A stretch of 64,000 bases of DNA, taken from the NCBI RefSeq assembly GCF_004011695.2, contig NC_082405.1:434001-498000 (forward strand). Reading direction: 5' to 3'. This stretch comes from Ascochyta rabiei. Its lineage: Eukaryota; Ascomycota; Dothideomycetes; Pleosporales; Didymellaceae. Positions 34,201-45,374 of this stretch are shown in pieces. The position numbers and the translations under genes were made by a program. The notes beneath the pieces are model-generated. The model was not told the origin of the DNA. It ran no database searches and worked only from the letters and a program-made list of their open reading frames with translations. Every line of letters begins with the position of its first letter. The stretch's first letter is position 1.

Positions 34201-37200
34201 GTCCTCGGCAGGTGCGGAAATGATGTTTGGAAAGGTGAAAGCTGGAACGCCACCGTCGCCGAAATAGGAAGTTTGTGGTGGCACATACTGCTGTGGCTTG
34301 TCCTGTACTGCGGCAGGCTCCGATGATGCCTGCTGGATTGAGGTCGCCTCTACAGCGGCAAGCTCTACTTCCCTGTCGAGTGTAGGCATTGACGCAGGTT
34401 GCGGGAACGAAAAGGCGGGGACTCCACCGTCGCCAAAGTACGTTTTCTGCGGCGTCACGTACTGCATTGGTGTTTCCTGCACAGCATCTGGTTCTGTCGC
34501 CTGCTGAGCTGGTGCTTCTTCGACCGCAACTGGCTCGGGCAGCTGGGTGCTAGCTTTCTTACCCTTTTTACTCTTTTTCTTCTTACCGGGAGTTGATTGA
34601 GCCACTTCTTTGTCTGCAGCTGCAACTGGGGTATCGAATGGCACAGGCGGCAGGGCTTCTTCGATCGTAGGCTGCTCAATCGTAGCAGGTACTTCTTTGC
34701 TAGGCTCGGAACTCTCGGCCTCAGTCGCAGACAGAAGAGACTTTGCAGCTTCCTTAGCCGGTGTCTCGACATCTCCGGGGGTTGCCACTTTGTCATTCTG
34801 ACCTTCAGACAAAACCGGCATCATGCCAAAGCCAAAGGGCCTTCCATCGTCGGTAAAGAAGGCGGTCTGCGGCGTGTAGGTTCTTGGAAGCGACTTGTAA
34901 CTATCGACTTCCTCTTCCTTGACTGGGGCGTCAGTGACAAGCGCGAGCGGAGCAATGGTTCGCTCTTGAGTAACATCTTTGGCTAGTGATGTTCCATAGG
35001 CGACAGCAGCGGCAGGAGGCACGTAAGCCTCCTCCTTCTCTTGCACGGTTGGAATATCAGCAGACGGCTCGATTGTACTCTTCTCTTCCACAACAGGTGC
35101 AGGTGTAGAGACCTCGGGCTCCGGTGTCTCTGTCTGAGCTGGTGTCTGCTTTTTCTTGCCCCAGCCACCGATTGCGCCCCAAAGACCGGAACCCCAGGAT
35201 GACCTCGCAGGCTCTGGTGCTGGCACTGATGACGATACCGAAGCTGGTACTGAAACTGGAGCTGGAGCCGTGATGGCTTCCTCAACAGTCTGCTGAGCAA
35301 CTTCGGGTTCTTCAGCTTTCTGTTCCGGGACAACAGCAGGCGCCTCCTCACCCGCAGGCGTCAAGGCCCCATCGTCCTTGACCAAATAATCCATGACATC
35401 TACCTCGTTTCCCTTTTGGACTTCAGCAAAGGCAGGCTCTAATACCTCGCGCTCGGTCTCGTCAGATCGTGCGGAGCCTACAATGGAATGTCTAGCGTCA
35501 ACGTCTGGCTCATCGTGTGGCTGGGTGGCATCTAGGACTTTCTCTGTTTGCGCTTGTTTTGAAGCCGCGAGCGATGGGCCGGCGCTTGGCTCACCGACGA
35601 GTGTATCATCATCAGTGACGATCGAGTCTGGTTTGTTTTTTGACCAGTCTTCTTCATTCTCGACGAATTGCGGGATGTATGGCGTGACACTTTCCTCTGA
35701 GTGGTCTTCACCGGACTCAGAGAAGGGAAACTGGCTTGTTGCGGGCCCTTTGCCTTTGTCCTTCTTCTTCCTTTTCTTGGAACTCGAGGAAGAAGTATGG
35801 GTGAGCTCAGGTTTCTTCAGCTCAGGTGATGGCGAACGGTGACGAAGTGCTGTGGCTACAACACCTCCTGCAAGAGCTCCTAGGGCGGCTTCCTGCAGGA
35901 GACTGGACGATTTGGTCGGCGAAAAGTCGTCATCACGGTCGGTTGGTACCTTGCGCATCATCTTTTCATCGAAGAATGGGCTCGCTGCAAGAGGGCTTGC
36001 AAGCCCTGGAGAGGATGCCCCACGATCTTCTGCCTGGGCATGCTCCAAAGCCGCAGAAAGCGCCTCATGACTTGGACCAGCAGGCAACAGCGGTTCCGTT
36101 TGCGCTGAAGCAGCAAAATCGGACGCCTTGGGTGTTGCCTGTCCCGACTCGGTGATCTCCTCGATTTCACGATCAACTAATTCCGGATGTTTCAATTCAG
36201 GTCCGGGATGAGGGGAAATTAGTTCCGACACAACGCTGAGAGGGTCAAAGAACGGATCGTCAGACGTCTCACTGGCGCTTAAGTGGGGTGACTCGAGAGC
36301 AGACTCATAATCAGCAGACTCGTGAGCAGACTCGTACTCGCCTTCGGTTTCTGTCTCTGACTCCTTGGCGGACGAGGCGCGAGACGGACTGCCGCTTGAT
36401 GGCAGAGCTGGTAGGTACTCATCAATCTCATCGGATTTACGGTTGCGCTCGACGAGGTATAATGGTCGAAACTCGCGGGAAGCTATAAACTCTTTCGATG
36501 GAGATTTGACATGACGGCGGAAGGGTGAGCTCTGGGTGACTGGTATTGGTGTTGCTTCGTGGTCGGCGCCAAACTCGCGTTGTTGCACAGCTGGTGAGAC
36601 TGGAGGTTTGCGGAAGCGTATAGGCACGGCTGTTGAAGAAGAGAGTCGACGTTCACCGAACGATGATGTCGGTCGTGCATGTTCTGGTGATCGAGTAGGA
36701 GAGTTTGGACCGGAAATAGGCAGAGGAGGAAGCTCGTCCGGGAACGCCTCCAACTGCCATGGCTGCAAGCCCGTGAGGCGCGTCAACAATGCACGTGAGT
36801 CCTCGATGGAAAGGTGTGGCGGTGTCCTTGGTCGATCAATAGCCCCAGATGGCGTAAGATATGTGTGGATACCCTCCAGAGTCGGAAGAAGAGCCTCGGC
36901 CCGATTGCCAGGGATGATCCCATCCCCTTGGGCTTGGGCATCAGTCTCATCGTCGGGCAGTGGAGTGGCTTCGGCCACCACCCTATCGTCTAAAAAAGAC
37001 TGCTCGTCGTATGGACTTCCTTGTCGATCGGACTTGGCAGGCGGAGCGGAGTGTCGGGAAAGGGAGCGATCCTGTTATCACAACATTAACATTCATTTTA
37101 ATTACATGCGTAGAAAAGCGCTATCACCAAGCAAGACACAATGTCCGGTCTCCTGCATAGCTTGACGAGTTTGCTGTTACACAGGTCTTAAGATGTCGAG

Positions 37201-40200
37201 TCTTAGAGCTGACCAGGAGACTGGCCGTCCTGTCCTGCATGGTGGTGCTATCGCAAGGAAGAGCGATGTACCTTTTCATCATCCCGGTCCCTCCTGTCTC
37301 TATCTTCGCCCCCTCGTTCAGAGCGGCTACTCCTCTTCTCGCGGTGACTGCGACTGCTCGTCGAGATGGTCGACTTTGCGTCATCATCGTCCGAGCCGTA
37401 CGTAGAGCCGCGGTCTGACCTATGCTTTCTTCTGCGATGCTTGCGCTCTTCGTCGTCTTCGTCATCTCTAGACTTGGACTTGGACGACTTGCTGGACTCT
37501 GCCAGGTTCTCCTTTGACTTGCTGCTAAAGAGGCCAAAGAGACCACTTGAGCGCTTCTCCTTCTCTTTCTCCTCTCTCCGTCTGCTGCTCCGATCTTCGT
37601 CACGGCGCGAGGAAGTGGAGACCATGGATGCACCATCATCGAAGTCGTCGTCTCGCTTTGACTTCCTGCGTGAAGATCTGCGTTCCGCATCGTACGGGTC
37701 ACTAGGCTCAGACGCAGCGGAGGACCGCGATCGGACTCTGCTCTCAGTTGATCCATCTCTTTCACTCTCTCTCCGTTTGTGTTTGCGTCTACGGTCACTG
37801 TTGGCTTCAGAGCGCGCCTCAGATACGGTAGACTTTGTATCCGAGATGTAACCACTCTCGTCAGCATGCTTGCGGCGGTGGCTGCGTTTGCGTTCGCTGC
37901 CATCGTCAAACTCGTAGCCTCGATCACGGCTCTGTTCGCGACTGCCAGACTGGGCTGCCTTTGCCTCACGCCGGCGACGACGCCTTTCTTCGCGATCTGG
38001 GTCCTCTTCGTTCTTGCTTCTGGAGGAGACTGTCGACCGCACATCATCGTCACCGTCATGCTTGGTTCTTGAGGCAATGATGGTACTTGTGTCGTCTTCA
38101 GGTCGGCTGAATGCAGAGACAAACGTGCTTGTATCATCCTGATCATGCTGGCTTCGCGAAGAAGGCTCGTATGCGTTATACGCGTTGATGAGATCGTTGC
38201 GAGTCCTCTCCGACTCATCATCTGGTCGACTAAACGCAGTTACATAAGTACTGGTCTCATCGTAATCGCTTCGTGCTTTGGGAGGCTGATATGCGTTGTA
38301 GCTGTCAATCATCTGCTCACGAGCCTTCTCTGACTTCTCCCTCTCCCTCTCTTCGGAGCCGGCAGAGAAGAACTCGTCAGAGTCCCGCTCCACAGACTCC
38401 TTACGTGGCTGATCATCAGGAGCGTAGTATCCAGAGTCTTGAATGTTGCGTGACGTTGGAGGCTCAGGTGCAGGTATGAAGGAAGATTGAGTGGGAATCC
38501 TGGGGGCTTCGACACGGTGCTGTTCAGGCGAAGTGTACCTGACCTCCCGACCTAGATAGTCGTCATACCTCATTTCAGACCTTAGCGGAGAGCCAACAGA
38601 GGGTGACCATTTGCCACTACTGTGCCTTTTCTCTGGCTTGCGGCGAGGTGTCTTAACATCAGCTGATTCCTCGCCATTTTCAAATGCATAGCTGGGAATC
38701 GTGATAGTCTGGTCGTTGTTGTCGGGCAACCGTGTGCCGTTGGGTGGAGGCCTTGGCTCTTCTCGACGAGGGTCATGATTACTGGCAGCCTCCAAGGCTT
38801 GCCTAGCATGTTCGCGCTCAGCGGCTATGCGGTCTTGATCCTGTTTCGTAGAAGCGCCCATGAGTGCGGCAAACCCTCCAGCAAGAGCAGCAGAGGTGGC
38901 TTTGCTGTAGCTACTGCCGATGTCGCTCTCACCATGTCGGGGAGCATCTCTGGAGTTTGACACCTCTTTCGGTCGTGCGGGCACGTCACCAGAAGATGAC
39001 GTCTCCATGGCTCGTGCTTCCTCGACGGATGTAGGGCGAGGGTAGGGCACAACAGTAGAGACCGAAGTTGACGATTGTGTGTCGTCGCTAGCTCCCCAGT
39101 TGTAACTTGACACTTCCGAAGCACTGGGAAGGTCTCTTGGTGGGGCGTTGTAGCTTGGTTCAACGGTTCGCAGAGGTTCAATATCCCTGATGTCGTGCTC
39201 CGCAACTGGGCTTGATGGCCGGCTGTCATCACTCATTTCCCAGCTTTGTACACTCATCATGCTCATGCGCTTAGCCTCCTTCTCCCTTCTCTGCAGCTCC
39301 TTGCTCATAGTGCGTAAGCTCTCTTCCTGCAGGGGCTCACGGGCTCGGACTGGCTCTGGTTCCACTCGCGGCAAAACGTTAGGCAGTGCTGTCTCTTTGT
39401 CAGTGTCATCACTCTTTCTCTTACCATTTTTGCGTTTCTTTGACGATGAAGCGATCCAGTCTTCCTCGGCCATAACCTTCTTTGCAGGTTCGCTGAACTT
39501 ATTGATCGCAGGCGACTCAACAAATTCACCCGGCATGTGCAGCTCATCCGGTACGACTGTGACGTTGCGCATGTCAGGCATGGTATCTCTTGCTTTTGAG
39601 GTCGAAGACAGACCTGTCTCGGACTCGGTGATGTAGTCGAAGTACGGCGACGGTGACTTGTAAGCTTCGCCCATCGACGGAATAGATGAGACAGTGCTAG
39701 CAGCAATAGTTGATCGTGCGGCCTTCGAGTCAGAGAATGGGTTGCTGATAGTCGATCGGTTGTCCATGTGCTTGTAGTCCCAATCACTAGGGTCGTCATC
39801 TTTGTCGTTCTGAGCGATTGCTGCTGCAGTGAGTGCACCTGCAGCGACGGCAGCCGCTGCGGCAGCCTTCTTCTGCTTTTTCTCTTTTTTACTAGATTTC
39901 CTGGACATGGCGCCTTCAATGCTGTCCCAAGTGGGTTCGTCTTTCTTGTCAGAAATATACTGCGTACTTGGTGCAGCGTCCTTTGGCTTCGGTGTCTTGG
40001 ACTCAGCACCGTTGTAGGGCTGGTGGGTAGTTGTCTTCGGTCCAGACTCGGGCGAGTCACGCTCTACAATGATCTTATCTTGAGAGTACTGCTTGTCATG
40101 CTCTTTCAGTTCTCGATCCGAAATGAATTGCTCCTTGTAGGATTCAGGAGTTGGTACGTCAAAGTGATGAAATTGATTCTCGCCCCAGCTGACTCTTGAT

Positions 40201-43200
40201 GGCGCGTTCTTCGGTCTCGGGTCTTCCTTATCCTCCACGGGCTCAATGTTGGGTGAGGATGGCATAGAGACGCTGCGGATCGAGGGCGCCCTGCTACCAG
40301 GAGGGGTCGCTTGAATCAGGTTCAATGTCGGAACTGGGTCTGGTGTTCTCGGCCCACGGCCGTCTCTAGTCGCGGTAAAGGAGTAAGAGGGAGGATACGG
40401 TGGACCTTTGGGTTGGCTGGCTCCATAATCGTCGAGCGACTCATAAACATGGAGGTCAGGAGCGCCTTCATTGGGATCGATAGGACGAACTTTGGGCAGA
40501 TTATCGTTCTCCAGAAGATCCTTGGGTGCGAAGAAGTCAGCTTGGGATACTGGCTTGGCGGTGTATCTGTCTTCCCAGTCCCTGAAGATATCCTGAGTTG
40601 TCTCTTTCTTCTTGAATATGGTGGGGTCAAAGATGTCCTCGTCAGCATAGTCCTGAGCTATCTTGCTCGGTTCAATTTGAGCGTAGCTCGGCTCATATGA
40701 CTTGACGTTGGTTGGCTTATACTCGCTTGCTTTACCGGGCTTGTACGCTTGGTAGGACTGTTCGACCTCCTTCTCAGAAGACGAGGTATGGCGCCAATTC
40801 TCACGACGCTGGTCTCGTTCTTTGTTAATGTTCTTGTGTGACGAGATTGCTGCGCTTGTGATGGCTGCAACGGCACCTGCAGCTACAGCACTTGCTGCAG
40901 TGGATTTCCAGTTGTCCGGCTTCACAAGATCACGCTCACGGTCTTGTAATTCCTGCTCTTTGCGCCGAACATCGGTGGCCACGGAGCTGACTGAGCTTCC
41001 TGTAGGCTGGTAATCCAGCCTTTGTCGATCGCGGTCGCTATTGTACCGATCGGCAGCGTCTTGCTCGCGTCGTCGACGGTCCATGTCTGCTCGAATCTCG
41101 GCTTCACGTCTCTCGGCTTCTATCGCATCAGCCTCGTGGCGCTCCCTACGTCTTTGCTCTTCTTCCCGCTCCAATGCCTCTCTGCGCTGTATTTCTGCTC
41201 GAGCTTCGCGTTCTCGACGGTCGCGATCTTCTGCTTCTTTAGTCTCACGCGCAACCATCTCATCGTGCTGACGACGGCGCTCTGCCTCGATTCGGTCTGT
41301 CTCGATCTTGGCAAGGCGCCCCACCTCCATGAACTTCCGGGCTTCCTCCTGCTGGCGTTGTAGCTCACGGCGGCGGCGCTCGTCCTCGTCTCGACGAAGG
41401 TCTTCAGCTCGACGCAGCTCATCTTCTCTACGAAGTTCTTCACGCCGCCGCTCGTCTTCAGCCGCACGAAGTTCGTCTTCGCGACGGCGACGTTCATCTT
41501 CTTCTCTGCGTAGATCATCTTCCTTTTGCTGCTGAGCGCGGCGTTGCTCTTCTTCCTCGTCTCGTCGCTCTTGCTCCTTGCGTCGCTCGCGAACATCCTT
41601 CGCGGCTTGCTCCTTGGTCAAATTGAAGCGAACGTTACTCTGTGCGCTAGAGGGGCGATCACTATCACTGCCCTTGGCAGCGGCGATGGCAGCTGCACCA
41701 GCGGTTACGGCAAGGCCCGCGATAGCTGCGTCACGCTTCCACGATGATTTTTGGACGGGGGATGAGTTTGCTCGACGTGGCAGTGCTGGAGGTGCTGGAT
41801 ATTGATGATTGTTGATGATGATATTCTGAGCTTGAGCCTGCGTTGGGTAGGGAGGAGGTATGGGTACTTGCGAGAAGACTGGAGGTCCAGTAGGAGTAGT
41901 ATAGCCTTGTTGAGACGTGGGTTGGGTAGAATAGATGGATCCTGGGACTTGGTGCATTGGTTGAGGCTGCTGCAGGCTGACCGCACCGGGACCGGTAGTG
42001 ATGAGAGCCTGAGGCGTGGAGATTGAGCTTGTGCGTCTGGCATCGAAACTAGTCGGATCGCTCGAGGCGACAGGGTACACCGTCTGCAGCGTGTGCTGGC
42101 TGCTTGACTCACTATCATGATGTGAGAAGCGTGAACCAGCTACAGTCGCGGTAGCGGCCCCTACCGCAGCGGCAGCAGCGGGGCGAGCGAGTGGTGTGCT
42201 TGCAATGTTGTCGTAAAGGTTGTCAGACGATCGCCTCTTCTTCTTGCCAAAACCCCATCGCCAACCCCACTTGTTTGTACCTGAGCCATTGGAGTTGAGC
42301 GACTCGCGACTCTGAGTCTTGCGCAAGTCAAGATCGCCATATACAAGGCCGCCATCACTCGCGGATGACGACGTGCCATCGTCAGGCAGGTCTTCCCACT
42401 CGTCGTCGCCATACTGTGAGCTAGCTCCTGGTCGACGGCGATCGCTACTCCTGCGGCGATTACGACGTTCACGTACCGCTACGACCTCAGGCAAAGGCTT
42501 GCCAATGTCACGTCGATTGGCCTTAGCCACTGCAATGGCTGCTGCGGTTGCGCCGAGCCCAGCCAAAGTGGCCTTGAGACGTTCGTCCGAAGTTTGCTTT
42601 TTGAGATTCTGTGACGAACGCTTCGTCTTGGTCCTTCGTACGAACCCACTACCAAAGGCCATGTCGGATTCTGATGACGACGACGACGAGCCGTTACCGA
42701 AATTGAAAAAGCCCTTCTTCTTCGTCTTGTGCGTCGAGCTTGCCCTCTTAGCACGCTTCTCTTTCGGTGGCTGGGCGGCAAAGAAGCCTCCTAGGAAACC
42801 ACCTTGGGCTTGATGCTCTTGAGAAATGTCGATGAAGGAGGCGCCAGATGCTGAGCTTCGCGAAGATTTGTGGCGAAGTTGTTGTGATCGTCGGCGCCGG
42901 CGCTCGTCCTCACTACTACTGTTTCTTCTGTGCTGCACAACGACCTTGTGGGGTGACCTAGAACGACTGTGACTTCTGTGCTTTCGTCTGGCCGCGGCAC
43001 CGAGCGCAGCTCCAGCAAGTCCAACGCCGATTGCCGTACCCAGACCTGACTTCCGGTCTCGTGATCTAGAACTGGAACTCGACCGCGAACCATGGCGCCT
43101 CACGGTCCTGTGTTCCTTCTGTTCTTTGGTAATTCCTGTTGACATGATGGAAACTCTGTCCTGAGAACGGCTGCGATGACGGATACCAGCGCTCCCGTAG

Positions 43201-45032
43201 CTGTAGCGTTTGTTGCGATCAGACTCCCGGCTGCGACTGCGGCGCGAATGTCGTGAGTGAGTGTCACGGCCGGACTTGATGCTATAGGTGTCGTCGAAAT
43301 CGTTGCGACCCGAGGTGAACAATGCTTTGCCAGCGGTAGCAAGACCCATGCCGCCTAACCCTGCAGCTAGCCACCCTGCACCACTGCTGCTCTTCTTACG
43401 CTTGTCATCACTAGATGAATGGAGTGAAGTGCGAGAGGTCTTCTCCTTCAGGCCGTAACGAGACTTTTTATCGATGCCCCCTGAAGGACGATCGTATTCG
43501 TCTGAGCGCCGTCTACGATCGTAGTAGTGGTGCTTGCGGGGCGCATCCAAGACGGAAGAGCGAGGATCGAAGCAGTATCTGCACACACCGATGTATTCAG
43601 TGTACTCCTCCATCTTCTGGACATCTTCATGGTCTTTCCACCAGTCCACGAATTTCGAAACAGGACCGGTATGGTGGTGTTGGTGCGCCATGCCACCAGA
43701 CATGTAGGGGCTCGGCGACGGACCAGCACCGGTGTAGCCCTGACCAGGGAAAGCCCCAGGCATTACGTGGGTTTGATTCTGAATGTGGGTGTGGGTGTGG
43801 GTGTGAGCGTGGTGAGCGTGATCAGAAGTGTGGTGGGAATTATGATTATGCAGCCCATAAGCTGCGAGACCGGCAGCACCTGCCATAGTATACATCCCAA
43901 TGTTCGAGCTGCTCGAGTGCTTGTCCGGCTTCCCTGGCCGCGGTGGCTTTGGTGGAGGCACATCTGCCGTGGCTTCTTGGTAGGCAGGAATGTTACTGTA
44001 ACTACCATTGACGGCGGCGGTGGAAGGCAGGTCAGCTTGGTAGTACATCGATGATGAACCACCGGGACCTCCAGGAGTGCTGGTGTTGGTGTTGTTGTAT
44101 GATGTAGAGTGATGCACATGAGAAGTGCTTGCGCTGGTAGCGTATTGCGCACTTGAAGAGCTGTGGCCCATGGCATAGCCGAGAGCGGCTCCACCAGCCA
44201 GGCCTGCGGCGGTGGTGGGGAAGCTATTGGTCTTGCTGGGTTTGGAGCCGTCTGGTCGTGGCGGGTTCTGGGTCGCTATACCATCGTCGACGAAGGCGCC
44301 GGGCATAGAAGTGGGTCGGGGCGGCTTCGGTGCAGATGCAGGTGGGTTTGTGCTGCCACCATAGAAATCAGCAGCCGAGCCTGTGCCGGTATCAGCGACA
44401 GGGTTGGCTTGCGCTGAGGCAGCGACGAGGTGAGGTGTGTCTTGGCCGATGATGACTGAGGGCGGTTGCGGTCGGACACCAGGCTGGTTGTTTACAGACT
44501 GGCCCTGGTCGTTGTAGAACTCGGCGGCAGCACCAAAGACGTTGTGGCCGGGCATGGCACCCGAAGCATATTGCACGGGGTCCTGGCCGGGGAACTGGTC
44601 CTGCACATGGCTGGACATGTGAGGTGAGGCTGGGTACTGGTGCCCAACTGGCAGTGCGCCGCTCATCATTGGCGCACCTGCCTGGCCGGGGAACTGCGAG
44701 AAGCCTTCGCTGCCAATCTGCCCGCTGAAGCTGCGGTTCAACGCGCGAGGCTCGTTGACGATTTCGCCCCGGTAGCCGCCTGCTTGCGACTGCGACTGCG
44801 ACTGCGACCGTGAATGCGACTGCGACTGCGACTGCGACACGCTCGACCGGTCTGAGCGCATCGACTTTCGCTTTTCGCTCTTCTTGCCGTCTTTGCTGCC
44901 GCGCTCCTTCTCCTTCTCCTTCTCCTTCTCTTTCTCCTTCTCCTTCTTGCGCTCTTTTCCGTCGCGAGCCAGAGAGACGGACGACTCGGCGTAGCTGGAC
45001 CGCCTGTCTCGGCCGCCTCGGCCGCCGTCGTT

Positions 45033-45082
<50 letters not shown>

Positions 45083-45374
45083 GGCGCGCATATCGCTCGT
45101 CTCTGGGGTCGTGGTAGAGATGGTCGTTGGTGGGCGCGCGGGCGCGCGGCGTGTCGTCGAAGGCGGTCGCGTACGAGGCAATGGTCGAGGGCGTGCTGTC
45201 GGTGCGGCGCGACGACGGCTTGCGCGTGGAAGCTGAGGATACGACCGACCTCATGTCCGAGCCGCGGTCGCGCTTCGATCGCGCAGTGTCGCTGCGGCGG
45301 CGGCGAGCTTCGTCGTCGTCTTTCTTGGGGGCGGACGAGCCGCCGTCAGTCTTGCCTGTGAACCTGCTCCACAT
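16291..45374 (-). CDS. lah: Giant leashin-like / 'involucrin repeat' protein (Woronin-body tether)
   Basis: Four exons: 45374-37272, 37071-18016, 17961-16962, 16910-16291, giving 9,592 residues. Leashin (LAH) tethers Woronin bodies in Pezizomycotina; in most species it is one giant gene, in Neurospora it is split into lah-1 and lah-2 (established knowledge). Seen here: a basic, Ser/Arg/Asp-rich N-terminus with a poly-Asp tract (about 98-115); a conserved-looking patch EYTEYIGVCRYCFDPRSS at about 587-605; a long charged helix of DERRRRE-type repeats (about 1260-1450); then an intronless exon of 19,056 bp coding Glu/Pro/Ala/Val-rich sequence punctuated by some 35 Lys clusters (SKKDKKKKKKG-like); a C-terminal coiled coil (about 9,075-9,260) and a globular end (about 9,270-9,592) with WVLRFSKF and MIWEYVFTRYLFG. 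The exon 1-2 junction uses AAG|gtacat and cag|GATCGC in phase 0. The second exon has no ATG in frame until 35961, which argues against a separate gene. The name is a family-level inference; the length and joining are read from sequence. Confidence 0.8.
16911..16961 (-). other. In-frame 51-bp intron in leashin 3' region
   Basis: Donor gtgagt, branch ctaac and acceptor cag are all consensus. The length is divisible by three and has no stop, so a simple ORF reading wrongly includes 17 residues (ECIGMKSEY...). It falls inside the conserved C-terminal domain. Confidence 0.8.
17962..18015 (-). other. In-frame 54-bp intron in leashin 3' region
   Basis: Donor gtaagt, branch gctaac and acceptor cag match consensus; removal joins MAETF to EAMGEAPRS. 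It lies just before the C-terminal coiled coil. Length is divisible by three and open, so it is easily missed. Confidence 0.85.
29760..31720 (-). repeat. Six-copy coding tandem repeat (DPFAGL ... KLKAEA) in leashin
   Basis: The motif D-P/T-F/H-AGL-T/S/N-K-x-Q-x-K-L-x-x-K-x-KAEA recurs six times at about 29.85, 30.19, 30.57, 30.95, 31.32 and 31.69 kb, a period of 340-385 bp (113-128 residues; about residues 4,490-5,140 of the protein). Each basic helix replaces the KKDKKKK cluster found elsewhere in the body. The conserved core is short; the spacers between are divergent acidic/Pro-rich sequence. Confidence 0.9.
37072..37271 (-). other. 200-bp intron joining the two leashin halves
   Basis: Begins gtacat after codon AAG and ends gataacag before GAT CGC TCC. 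It is about four times longer than other introns in the window. If it is not removed, translation continues only seven codons (VHRSSLR) to a TAG at 37248. A shorter nested intron with a micro-exon cannot be ruled out by eye. Confidence 0.72.
44786..44946 (-). repeat. Coding microsatellites: Ser-Gln and Lys-Glu dipeptide runs
   Basis: A hexanucleotide array (about 44786-44838) encodes alternating SQ/SH/SR residues, and a second (about 44908-44946) encodes alternating KE. Both are in the disordered N-terminal region of the leashin protein. Such arrays are prone to length change. Confidence 0.85.
45033..45081 (-). repeat. Trinucleotide array encoding poly-Asp in leashin
   Basis: A GTC (GAC on the coding strand) run encodes about 17 consecutive aspartates at residues about 98-115, just after RYARR. 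Length is probably polymorphic between strains. Confidence 0.9.

Noticed and set aside
16291..37000. Dozens of long plus-strand open frames (up to 568 codons, for example 26243-27949) opposite leashin
   Set aside because: They mirror the biased codon use of the repeat protein (Lys and Glu codons read as Phe/Leu and Ser), show Ser/Phe-rich nonsense and no domains.
37248..45374. Treating the 2,708-codon ORF as a complete separate gene
   Set aside because: The downstream ORF lacks a start codon and the two join in phase through a canonical intron; the short form is kept only as a possible isoform.
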